This document shows, piece by piece, positions 47,581 to 55,230 of a stretch of DNA of 64,000 nucleotides (the first letter of the stretch is position 1; every line of letters begins with the position of its first letter). The translations under genes were made by a program, and so were the position numbers. The notes beneath the pieces are model-generated. The model searched no databases and had not been told where the DNA came from. It worked only from the letters and a program-made list of their open reading frames with translations. The DNA comes from an uncultured Erysipelotrichaceae bacterium. GTDB taxonomy: Bacteria; Bacillota_I; Bacilli_A; RFN20; CAG-826. The DNA lies in the NCBI GenBank assembly GCA_902802905.1, contig CADCNT010000001.1:62001-126000 (forward strand). Direction: 5' to 3'.

Positions 47581-47690
47581 ATGAAATTTATAAAAAAAGT
47601 AAACAAATTGCGGAATTAGAAAAAGGCGACCCATCCTAGGATGAGATAAAAGAGCAAGAAGAAGAAAAAACAGAAAGCCAAGCATCTTAA
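47581..47690 (+). pseudogene. Degenerate small ORF
   Basis: A ribosome site (TAGGAG, 47564-47569) precedes ATG 47581, but the frame stops after 12 codons. Shifting frame near the A7 run at 47592-47598 gives KQIAELEKGDPS, a TAG, then DEIKEQEEEKTESQAS and TAA at 47688-47690. This reads like a small charged protein broken by a frameshift and a nonsense codon. Sequencing error or chance cannot be excluded. Apart from it, the 47469-47740 stretch holds only the tRNA terminator. Confidence 0.3.
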
Positions 47691-47694
47691 AAAA

Positions 47695-47733
47695 ATAAAA
47701 ACCCTGTTTCAACTTAATGAATCAGGGATTTTT
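47695..47733 (-). terminator. Terminator of tRNA-Ser
   Basis: CCCTG (47702-47706) pairs with CAGGG (47723-47727), flanked by A/T pairs with one bulge. In the minus direction a long T run follows. Confidence 0.6.
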
Positions 47734-47740
47734 TCAATCG

Positions 47741-47831
47741 TGGCGGAGGAACAGGGATTTGAACCCTGGCACCGAGTTACCAGTCTACGAGCTTTCCAAG
47801 CCCGCCCCTTCAGCCTCTTGGGTATTCCTCC
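47741..47831 (-). tRNA. tRNA-Ser (anticodon GGA)
   Basis: The minus strand folds as a class II tRNA: acceptor GGAGGAA pairs with TTCCTCC, the anticodon arm is CGGGC-TTGGAAA-GCTCG with GGA at the anticodon, a long variable arm follows, the T arm contains GGTTCAAAT, and the discriminator G is followed by encoded CCA. It reads UCC and UCU serine codons. Length is 91 bases. Confidence 0.97.
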
Positions 47832-47853
47832 GAATCTTGGCTGTGCGATATGT

Positions 47854-47883
47854 ATTATAAACTAAATAATTCTTAACTGTAAA
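47854..47883 (-). promoter_or_regulatory. tRNA-Ser promoter
   Basis: On the minus strand -35 TTTACA (47883-47878), an 18-base spacer and -10 TATAAT (47859-47854), about 23 bases before the mature tRNA 5' end. Confidence 0.55.
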
Positions 47884-47925
47884 CTTTATTTATCAATAAT
47901 TTTTAGTAAAATATTATTGAAGTAA

Positions 47926-48891
47926 ATGATTACCCTTATTGTTAAAAAAGAAGAATCTGGTCAAACATTAGAAAAATATGTAAAGAAGGCCTTCCCTTTA
48001 GCGCCTCTGTCTTTTATTTATAAATTATTTAGAAAAAAAGATGTAAAAGTTAACGGACATTGGCAAAACACTAAGTACATTATTTCTGATGGTGACAAGA
48101 TTACGATTTATGCAGAAGAAAGTGCGCTTTTAGAATTTAAAAGAAAAGTAATGAATAAATCCTATGAAGATGTCTCTTCTTGGATTGTTTATGAAGATGA
48201 TAACGTTTTAATTATCAATAAACCTAGAGGTGTACTCGTACAAAAAGGTAATTCCGATGATAATGCTTTAGATGCGATGGTGATACTTTATCTAACTAAA
48301 AACGGCGAATATGATATAGATGAGAATATAGGTTATACTCCTGCACCAGTACATAGATTAGACAGGAATACGGCAGGACTTATTATCTTTGGTAAGAATA
48401 TCAAAACTCTTAGATATCTCGCTAATGTCATTCAAGATAAAAAAATAGTGGAAAAGAAATATTTAACACTAGTTAAAGGTCATGTCGAAAAAGATGGAAT
48501 AGTGGATTCTCCGCTTTTAAAAAATACGAAAACTGGTATGGTCTTTATCTCAGAAAAAGGTAAAGAAGCTTTAACGAAGTATTGTGTTAAAGAATATGTG
48601 GGTGACTATACTTTATTGGAAGTGGAACTTTTAACTGGTAGAACTCATCAAATTAGAGTGCATCTTGCAAGTATTGGCCATCCTGTAATTGGCGACTCTA
48701 AATATGGTGACTTTGCTTTAAATAAACAAATAGAAGATGAATACGGATTTAAGAATCAATTCTTAGTGGCGTATTCGCTTAAATTTGGAAAACTAGAAAA
48801 ACCACTAGAAGAATTAAGCAATAAATCTTTTAAGATAGATTTACCATTAGAAATGAATGAACTAAAATTGAAGTTAGGAAAGAAGGATTAA
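47926..48891 (+). CDS. RluC/RluD-family 23S rRNA pseudouridine synthase
   Basis: 321 residues: an S4 RNA-binding domain (about 15-75) and a catalytic domain with HRLDRNTAGL, whose Asp is the catalytic residue, and LLTGRTHQIRVH. It isomerises specific uridines in rRNA; which of the RluC/RluD sites it modifies cannot be told. Two bases separate its stop from the phosphoglucomutase start. Confidence 0.9.
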   Translation: MITLIVKKEESGQTLEKYVKKAFPLAPLSFIYKLFRKKDVKVNGHWQNTKYIISDGDKITIYAEESALLEFKRKVMNKSYEDVSSWIVYEDDNVLIINKPRGVLVQKGNSDDNALDAMVILYLTKNGEYDIDENIGYTPAPVHRLDRNTAGLIIFGKNIKTLRYLANVIQDKKIVEKKYLTLVKGHVEKDGIVDSPLLKNTKTGMVFISEKGKEALTKYCVKEYVGDYTLLEVELLTGRTHQIRVHLASIGHPVIGDSKYGDFALNKQIEDEYGFKNQFLVAYSLKFGKLEKPLEELSNKSFKIDLPLEMNELKLKLGKKD

Positions 48892-48893
48892 AG

Positions 48894-50594
48894 ATGAAAA
48901 CTTTAAAGAATTATCAAAGATGGTTAAACTCTCCTAAAGTATCTTCTAAAGACAAAGAAATCTTAAAAAAGATGTCACAAGCAGAAATTGATGATGCGTT
49001 CTTTAAGGATGTAGAATTTGGCACTGCTGGTATGAGAGGGATTTTAGGTCCTGGCACTAATAGATTAAATGAATTCACAGTGAAAAAAGCCACGATCGGT
49101 TTTGCTAGATATTTATTAGAAAAATATCCAAACGTGAAAAAAGATGGAGTGGTGATTTCTCATGATAATCGTCACATGTCTCGTGAATTCACTTTGTTAA
49201 GTGCTAAAGTGCTATCTGAACACGGTATTAAAGCTTATATCTTTGACTCTTTAAGACCAACTCCTGAACTTTCTTACGCTGTAAGATATATGAAAGCTTC
49301 TGGCGGTATCATGATTACTGCTAGCCATAATCCAAAAGAACATAATGGCTATAAAGTTTACGATGAAACCGGATGTCAACTCGTTCCTGAAAAGATTGAA
49401 CGTTTAGTAGAAATCATTGCTTCTTTACCAAATGAATTAGACGCTGATTATACTCCAGTAGAAAAACCAGCAGAAGTCATTACCTTAGGTAAAGATGTCG
49501 ATGACACTTATGTTAAGTTATGCGAAGGCATTACCTTAAATAATGATTTAAATAAAAAAGGATTTAAAATTGTTTTTACTCCAAATCACGGTACCTCTTA
49601 TGTTAATGCAATGAGAGTGTATAAAGATTTAGGTTATGAAGTATATCCACTTTTAAAACAATGCACTCCTGACCCAGATTTCTCAGGCACTTTATCTCCT
49701 AACCCAGAAGATCAAAGAAGTTATATTGAACCAATAAAGTACGCTAAAGAATTAGACGCTCAATTAGTGGTGATGACAGATCCTGATGGAGATAGATGTG
49801 GTTTAGCGTATCGAGATAGAGACGGGGAATATCATACCTTAACCGGTAATCAAAGCGCTGCTATGTTGATGGACTATATCTTCAAAGTGAGAAAAGATAG
49901 AGGATTATTACACAGTAATGGTGTGATGTATAACACCATCGTGACCTCTTCACTAGGCAAAGAAGTCGCTACTAGCTATGGCATTACCACTGAGCAATTC
50001 CTAACTGGATTTAAATTTATTGGTAATCGTATTGACCACTATGAAAAACTTGGTATCGATAAACCATTTGAATTTGGCTATGAAGAAAGTTATGGCTGCT
50101 TAATTGCTCCATTTGCTAGAGACAAAGACGGCATTCAAGCTATCTTAATGTATTCTGAAATGGCGTTATATTATTATTTACAAGGCAAAAACTTAGGTGA
50201 TGTTTGGGAAGATCTTGGAAGACGCTTTGGCTATCACGAAGATAGATGCTTCTCTATTGCTTTTGAAGGCTCTGCTGGCGCCGAAACCATGAATAAGCTC
50301 ATGAGCGGATTAAGAAATAATCCATTCGTGGAACTTGACGGCAAAAAACCATTTAAATTTGATGATTATCAACTCTCAGTTTCTAAAGAAAACGGTAAAG
50401 AAGAGAAGATTGATTTACCAAAGAGCAATGTTATTAAGATGTATTATGAAGATGGCACCACAATTGGTGTGAGACCAAGTGGTACAGAAGCCAAAGTTAA
50501 ATTCTATATTGGTGTAGTTGGTAGCTCCTTGAAGGACGCAGAAAGCAAACCAAAAGTCATCTACGACAAATTAATGGAAATCTTAGGTTTATGA
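48894..50594 (+). CDS. pgcA: Phosphoglucomutase / phosphopentomutase family (PgcA-like)
   Basis: 566 residues, the long PgcA/PGM2 type. Motifs are FGTAGMRG, ITASHNPKEHNG (phosphoserine), TDPDGDRCG (metal), GYEESYG (sugar) and RPSGTEAK (phosphate). It interconverts glucose-1-P and glucose-6-P for glycolipid and polysaccharide precursors. Its stop overlaps the gpsA start (ATGA), which links sugar-nucleotide and glycerolipid supply in one transcript. Confidence 0.9.
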   Translation: MKTLKNYQRWLNSPKVSSKDKEILKKMSQAEIDDAFFKDVEFGTAGMRGILGPGTNRLNEFTVKKATIGFARYLLEKYPNVKKDGVVISHDNRHMSREFTLLSAKVLSEHGIKAYIFDSLRPTPELSYAVRYMKASGGIMITASHNPKEHNGYKVYDETGCQLVPEKIERLVEIIASLPNELDADYTPVEKPAEVITLGKDVDDTYVKLCEGITLNNDLNKKGFKIVFTPNHGTSYVNAMRVYKDLGYEVYPLLKQCTPDPDFSGTLSPNPEDQRSYIEPIKYAKELDAQLVVMTDPDGDRCGLAYRDRDGEYHTLTGNQSAAMLMDYIFKVRKDRGLLHSNGVMYNTIVTSSLGKEVATSYGITTEQFLTGFKFIGNRIDHYEKLGIDKPFEFGYEESYGCLIAPFARDKDGIQAILMYSEMALYYYLQGKNLGDVWEDLGRRFGYHEDRCFSIAFEGSAGAETMNKLMSGLRNNPFVELDGKKPFKFDDYQLSVSKENGKEEKIDLPKSNVIKMYYEDGTTIGVRPSGTEAKVKFYIGVVGSSLKDAESKPKVIYDKLMEILGL

Positions 50595-51586
50595 AAAGAG
50601 TTGGCATTTTAGGATCAGGTACTTGGGGTACCGCGATTGCTAATATGTTAGCAATTCATGACCATCAAGTTACCTTATATTCTACATTTTCAAAAGAAAC
50701 AGCGTCTTATTTAAAAACATATAGACATCCACATTTAGAATGTGAATTATCACATAAGATTCACTTTACCGACTATGTAGATGAGGCATGTAAAGATAAA
50801 GATATTGTAATTTTTGCTTCCCCTTCTCCGTATATTAGAGCCTCAGTAGAAAAGGCTAAACCATATTTAAGTAAAGACACGATTTTAGTGACAGTCGCTA
50901 AAGGTATTGAGCCAGGCACCTTATTCTTTATGAGTGAAATCATCGAAGATGTGATGGGAAAAGGTTATCGCATTGTTGCTTTATCAGGACCAACTCACGC
51001 GGAAGAGGTTGCGGTTTGTCTTCCAACTTTAATCGTTTCTGCTTCTATAGATAAAGAAGCGGCAGAAATTGTGCAAAAAGAATTCTCTAATGAAACTTTA
51101 AGAGTGTACACCAACGATGATATTAGAGGTGTAGAACTTTGTGGCGCTTTAAAGAATATTGTTGCTCTAGCAGCAGGTATGTCGGAAGGTTTAGGATATG
51201 GTGATAACGCCAAAGCTGCAATTATTACCCGTGGTTTAGTAGAAATCACTAGACTTGGCTTGGCTATGGGGTGTGATGAAAGAACATTCTCAGGTTTAGC
51301 AGGAATTGGTGATATCGTCGTTACCGCGACCAGTTTGCATTCTCGTAACCATAATGCTGGTGTCTTGTTAGGCCAAGGAAAATCTTTAGAAGAAACCTTA
51401 GAAGAAATCGGCATGGTAGTGGAAGGTGTTAATGCTTTAGAGGCCGCTAAACAATTAGAAGTTAAATATAATGTCGAATTACCTATTATCGACGCTGCAT
51501 ATAATATTATTCATGGTCATCTTAGACCTGGAGATGTTCTGCCAACCTTATTCGGTAGAAAACCGCAATCTGAAACGGAAAAGTAA
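50591..51586 (+). CDS. gpsA: Glycerol-3-phosphate dehydrogenase [NAD(P)+]
   Basis: 331 residues with the N-terminal Rossmann motif GSGTWGTAIA, VAKGIE, SGPTHAEE, and the catalytic Lys in GALKNIVALAAG. It reduces dihydroxyacetone phosphate to sn-glycerol-3-phosphate for phospholipid synthesis. Translation is coupled to pgcA. Confidence 0.95.
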   Translation: MKRVGILGSGTWGTAIANMLAIHDHQVTLYSTFSKETASYLKTYRHPHLECELSHKIHFTDYVDEACKDKDIVIFASPSPYIRASVEKAKPYLSKDTILVTVAKGIEPGTLFFMSEIIEDVMGKGYRIVALSGPTHAEEVAVCLPTLIVSASIDKEAAEIVQKEFSNETLRVYTNDDIRGVELCGALKNIVALAAGMSEGLGYGDNAKAAIITRGLVEITRLGLAMGCDERTFSGLAGIGDIVVTATSLHSRNHNAGVLLGQGKSLEETLEEIGMVVEGVNALEAAKQLEVKYNVELPIIDAAYNIIHGHLRPGDVLPTLFGRKPQSETEK

Positions 51587-51592
51587 ATTAAA

Positions 51593-51616
51593 AGACCACT
51601 ATAGTGGTCTCTTATT
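51593..51616. terminator. Bidirectional terminator between gpsA and trpS
   Basis: The perfect palindrome AGACCACTATAGTGGTCT (51593-51610) is followed by a T-rich tail. Confidence 0.75.
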
Positions 51617-52603
51617 TTATAAAGCTAATAAGCCAACGGCTTTTTTCACTCTATTTAATGTATTGTTAGCAACTTCACTTGCGCGTTTAGCACCATCGCG
51701 AAGTACTTGCTCATAAATCTTTGAGTCTTTAATTTCTTGATATTTCTTTTGGAACATTTCCATTTCCGCACAGACAACATCAGCAACGGCTTTTTTGAAA
51801 TCGCCGTATCTTTTGCCTTCAAATTCTTTTTCTGCTTCTTCAATGCTGATTTCTTTTAAGCAGGCATAGATGGTTAATAAGTTAGAGATACCTGGCTTAT
51901 TTTCTACGTCATATTTAACTTCGCTTCCAGAATCGGTAACTGCAGACATGATTTTCTTACGGATTGTTGCTAGGTCATCTTTTAAGAAGATATCACCTTT
52001 TGGATCACTTTTTGACATCTTTTTAGTAGGGTCACTAAGTGACATAATTCTCGCACCAACTTTTCTCATTTCTGGTCGTGGCATTGTTAAGATGTCTCCA
52101 TAGCGGTGGTTGAATCTATTAACTAAATCTCTTGTTAATTCGACGTGTTGCTTTTGGTCATCACCAACTGGAACGATAGAAGCATCATATAAAATGATGT
52201 CACTTGCCATTAATACAGGATAGGCAAATAAACCTAATCCGATAGCAGATTCATTCATTTTGGCAGATTTATCTTTAAACTGTGTCATTCTGCTTAGCTC
52301 GCCCATGTATAAATAGTTTTGCATGATGGCGTTCATCTCTGCATGAGCGGATACAGCGCTTTGTAAGAAAAGTGTAACTTTGTTAGGGTCTAATCCTGCA
52401 GCGAGATAAAAACAGGCTAAATCGATTGAGTTTCCTCTTAAATAATCAGGATCGATTGGTAAAGTTAAAGCATGTAAGTCAGCGATAAAATAGAAACACT
52501 CTCCGCGACTTGTCTCTTTGTGGAGGTTTTTTAAAACTCCGATATAGTTGCCTAGTGTTAATTGTCCAGTAGGCTTAATTCCTGTTAATATTCTTTCTGC
52601 CAT
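51617..52603 (-). CDS. trpS: Tryptophanyl-tRNA synthetase
   Basis: 328 residues, class I. The HIGH-like signature is in GIKPTGQLTLGNYIG and the KMSKS loop is KKMSKSD. It charges tRNA-Trp. The leader is too short for a T-box; an extended dyad lies between the ribosome site and the upstream promoter area. Confidence 0.95.
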   Translation of the reverse strand: MAERILTGIKPTGQLTLGNYIGVLKNLHKETSRGECFYFIADLHALTLPIDPDYLRGNSIDLACFYLAAGLDPNKVTLFLQSAVSAHAEMNAIMQNYLYMGELSRMTQFKDKSAKMNESAIGLGLFAYPVLMASDIILYDASIVPVGDDQKQHVELTRDLVNRFNHRYGDILTMPRPEMRKVGARIMSLSDPTKKMSKSDPKGDIFLKDDLATIRKKIMSAVTDSGSEVKYDVENKPGISNLLTIYACLKEISIEEAEKEFEGKRYGDFKKAVADVVCAEMEMFQKKYQEIKDSKIYEQVLRDGAKRASEVANNTLNRVKKAVGLLAL

Positions 52604-52617
52604 AACTAATCCTCTCG

Positions 52618-52644
52618 ATATAGTTTAATCAAATTGAACTATAT
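52618..52644. promoter_or_regulatory. Dyad between divergent trpS and spx genes
   Basis: Arms ATATAGTTTAA and TTGAACTATAT (11 bases, one mismatch) flank a 5-base centre. It may be an operator or a leader hairpin just upstream of the trpS ribosome site (GAGAGGA). Confidence 0.35.
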
Positions 52645-52697
52645 TTTCCATATTAAAAAATAGAATATTTGTAGTATGATATTTGCAGGTAAAAACA

Positions 52698-53123
52698 ATG
52701 ATTAAGATTTATACCTCTCCAAGTTGTAGCTCATGCCGTAAGGCTAAAGAATTTTTCAAGAATGAAGAAATTCCTTTTCAAGAAAAAAATATTTTGGTCA
52801 CGGATTTAAGCGAAGAAGAGCTTAGAGACATCTTAGAGAAAAGTGAAAATGGCACTGATGATATCATCTCTACTAGAAGTAAGATTATCAAAGAACAAAA
52901 TGTTGATCTTGAAAACATGACCATCAGTCAACTCATTGAATTTATTAGAAACAATCCTACAGTTTTAAAACGACCAATAATGGTGGATGATAGAAAGATT
53001 CAAGTAGGTTATAATCCTGAAGAGATTAGAGTTTTCATTCCACATGAAAAAAGGATGGCTCAATGGTCTTGTAAGAAGACGGAATGTCCAACCTATAATT
53101 CTTGCGAAGAAAGCAATAGTTAA
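52698..53123 (+). CDS. spx: Spx/ArsC-family redox regulator
   Basis: 141 residues with the thiol switch CSSC in SPSCSSCRKA and the Spx-type KRPIMVDDRKIQVGYN. Spx binds the RNA polymerase alpha C-terminal domain and redirects transcription under disulfide stress. ATG 52698 has CAGG 8 bases upstream; the TTG at 52683 is not needed. Two further Cys near the C-terminus (KKTECPTYNSC) are unusual for the family. It converges on the CYTH gene with a 4-base overlap. Confidence 0.85.
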   Translation: MIKIYTSPSCSSCRKAKEFFKNEEIPFQEKNILVTDLSEEELRDILEKSENGTDDIISTRSKIIKEQNVDLENMTISQLIEFIRNNPTVLKRPIMVDDRKIQVGYNPEEIRVFIPHEKRMAQWSCKKTECPTYNSCEESNS

Positions 53124-53713
53124 AGATTTTTAATAGCGCGTTTTGCTTTATTGATATAGTTAGTTCGATACTCGATTCCAAATGAGTCGAGTATTTCTTT
53201 TAATATGCGTTTTGCTTCGTTTTCACTACTGGATTCCACCTCAATGTTATAATCCACTTTATTTCGATAATAGTTTTTATCAAGCACAAATAGATAGTTT
53301 TTAAATGGAATTTCAATACGTTCAGTTTTTAAAGTGGTGATGTATTTAATATCTCTTAATCTAACCGCACTATCTAGCAACATGCCTCTAATTGGTTGAT
53401 TGGGAATTCTTCCATTTTCGTATAAATCTTTTTCCTGCTCAGGGGTTAAATTATGGTTAATTTCAATGCATACATCTGAGCGTTGAATTTTTAGTGTTAA
53501 TTCTTTTTTATCTTCGTTAATTTTTCTAACTCGAAGCACCATGTGGTGATCAGTAATATAAAAATCTGGTGTATCAAAATAAGCATTCTCATTTACTAAA
53601 AACACTGCGTTATTATGTTTCTTCAGATATTCATCTTTAATCAATAAATATTCTTGCTCGGTTAGCATTGCTCGAGCTTCATATTCAAGATTTACATTGT
53701 CGATTACACCCAT
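53120..53713 (-). CDS. CYTH-domain triphosphate tunnel metalloenzyme (YjbK-like)
   Basis: 197 residues beginning with the CYTH signature EYEAR, then alternating charged strands (VLRVRKI, LTLKIQR, ERIEIPF, NIEVES) that line the tunnel. The family binds triphosphates and often hydrolyses inorganic triphosphate. In Bacillus, yjbK lies near nadF and spx; the same neighbours are seen here. Predicted leader length is only a few bases. Confidence 0.8.
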   Translation of the reverse strand: MGVIDNVNLEYEARAMLTEQEYLLIKDEYLKKHNNAVFLVNENAYFDTPDFYITDHHMVLRVRKINEDKKELTLKIQRSDVCIEINHNLTPEQEKDLYENGRIPNQPIRGMLLDSAVRLRDIKYITTLKTERIEIPFKNYLFVLDKNYYRNKVDYNIEVESSSENEAKRILKEILDSFGIEYRTNYINKAKRAIKNL

Positions 53714-53755
53714 ATAATAATTATGCTATAATACAAAAACGAGTTGAATCAATTT

Positions 53756-54532
53756 ATGAAAATTGCCTTAGTATTCAAAAGCGAAAAAGTTGATGAAAAA
53801 TTTGTCTCTAACATTAAAGAGCAAATTGTTTCTCGCGGTCATCAAATAGTGGACGCTAATCCGGAAGTGGTTATTTTTATTGGTGGTGATGGCACTTTTT
53901 TAAAGGCTGTTCATCAATTTGTTGATAATCTTAATAACGTCAAATTTATCGGTTTATGTACTGGACACTTAGGATTTTTCTTTGATTACGCTCAAAATGA
54001 TATTGAATTACTCTTACAAGATTTAGAAAAGCAAAACTACAAAGCTGTTGATCTTCATCTTTTAAAAGCACAAGTTGGCAAGCAAGAATTCTACGCCGTT
54101 AATGAAATTAGAATTGAATCTCCATTCCATTCATTAATTAGCGAAGTTTATGTAAATGATGAATATTTGGAAACCTTTAGAGGAAACGGATTAGTTGTTT
54201 GCTCCTCTATCGGCAGTACCGCCTATAATAAATCTCTTTCTGGAGCAGTGGTTAGCCCAACTGTGGAAACTTTACAATTATCAGAAATCGCTCCAATTAA
54301 TAATGTGATTTATAGTTCGCTTCACTCATCTCTTGTCTTAGACAAGAATTCTAAGATCACTTTAAAAACCAAGACAGATAACATCCTTATTGGTTATGAC
54401 CAATTAGTGAGTGATTCTCACCCTGCTTGCAGTGTGGAATTCTCCTTGTCTGACAAAAAAGTATCTTTGCTTTTTAAGAGTGATTATTCATACATTAAGT
54501 TATTAAATAGTAAGTTCATTGGTAAAAAATAA
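53756..54532 (+). CDS. nadK: NAD kinase
   Basis: 258 residues from ATG 53756 (MKIALVFKSEKV); a TTG at 53744 would only add MNQF. The family motifs GGDGTFLKA and NEIRIES are present. It makes NADP from NAD and ATP. Its TATAAT (about 53728) overlaps that of the divergent CYTH gene. A small membrane ORF begins on its stop codon. Confidence 0.9.
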   Translation: MKIALVFKSEKVDEKFVSNIKEQIVSRGHQIVDANPEVVIFIGGDGTFLKAVHQFVDNLNNVKFIGLCTGHLGFFFDYAQNDIELLLQDLEKQNYKAVDLHLLKAQVGKQEFYAVNEIRIESPFHSLISEVYVNDEYLETFRGNGLVVCSSIGSTAYNKSLSGAVVSPTVETLQLSEIAPINNVIYSSLHSSLVLDKNSKITLKTKTDNILIGYDQLVSDSHPACSVEFSLSDKKVSLLFKSDYSYIKLLNSKFIGKK

Positions 54533-54669
54533 TGATATTAGTTACATTCAAAGATGAAGTTAATGCATTTTTAAAATCTGGTGCATTTTATATCGCTCTT
54601 GCTTTAGCGATACTAATTGTGGCTGGTATAATATTCCTGCTCGTCTTCAATCATAAAAAAAAGAAGTAA
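54532..54669 (+). CDS. 45-residue single-pass membrane protein coupled to nadK
   Basis: The ATG overlaps the nadK stop (TAATG), giving 45 codons: a polar N-terminus (MILVTFKDEVNAFLKSG), one membrane helix (about 18-39) and a KKKK tail. The stop is followed by a strong terminator, so the ORF fills the operon end exactly. No family is recognised. The positive tail predicts a cytoplasmic C-terminus. Confidence 0.6.
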   Translation: MILVTFKDEVNAFLKSGAFYIALALAILIVAGIIFLLVFNHKKKK

Positions 54670-54690
54670 TCAATTGATTACTTTTTTTAT
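54664..54690. terminator. Bidirectional terminator
   Basis: The perfect palindrome AAGTAATCAATTGATTACTT (54664-54683) has an A run before it and a T run after it. It serves the nadK unit and the convergent maf gene. Confidence 0.9.
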
Positions 54691-55230
54691 CGCTTCTTTG
54701 ATTTCTTTAACTGGGAAGCCAATGACATTATCAATGCTTCCCGTGACTTTAAACACTAGTGGAAACCCTCCATTATCTTGGATTCCATACGCTCCAGCTT
54801 TATCTAAAACAGTATGAGTGGATATATAAGAGTCAATAACAGTGTCATCATAATTATTGAACTGAACTTGTGATTCGACATAATCAACAATCTCTTTATC
54901 TAAATATTTAATCCTAAACCCAGTATAGACGTAGTGTGTTCTGCCTGATAATTTCCTTAACATATTTTTAGCATCTTCTATGTCTTTTGGCTTTCCAATG
55001 ATTTCGTTATTAAGAACCACAATTGTGTCAGCGGAAATAATTAAGTCGTTAGGATAAAATGGGTCAACAGCTTCACCTTTTCTTCGAGCAATATCTTTTA
55101 CCGCTTCGATTGGTGATAAAGCATAAGAAGATGATTCATCGATGTCTTCGGTGGCAATCTCAAAATCTGATGAGATAAATTTCATCAATTGTTTTCTTCT
55201 TGGGGATTTAGACGCTAAAATGTATTTCAT
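54670..55230 (-). CDS. maf: Maf-family nucleoside triphosphate pyrophosphatase
   Basis: 186 residues with ASKSPRRKQL at the N-terminus, ISADTIVVLN and DKAGAYGIQ. Maf enzymes hydrolyse dTTP, UTP and modified nucleotides. Its start overlaps the RNase J stop by one base. Confidence 0.9.
   Translation of the reverse strand: MKYILASKSPRRKQLMKFISSDFEIATEDIDESSSYALSPIEAVKDIARRKGEAVDPFYPNDLIISADTIVVLNNEIIGKPKDIEDAKNMLRKLSGRTHYVYTGFRIKYLDKEIVDYVESQVQFNNYDDTVIDSYISTHTVLDKAGAYGIQDNGGFPLVFKVTGSIDNVIGFPVKEIKEAIKKVIN

Noticed and set aside
52604-52697. T-box riboswitch before trpS
   Set aside because: Under 100 bases are available and no specifier stem or antiterminator-like sequence is visible; only a simple dyad is seen.
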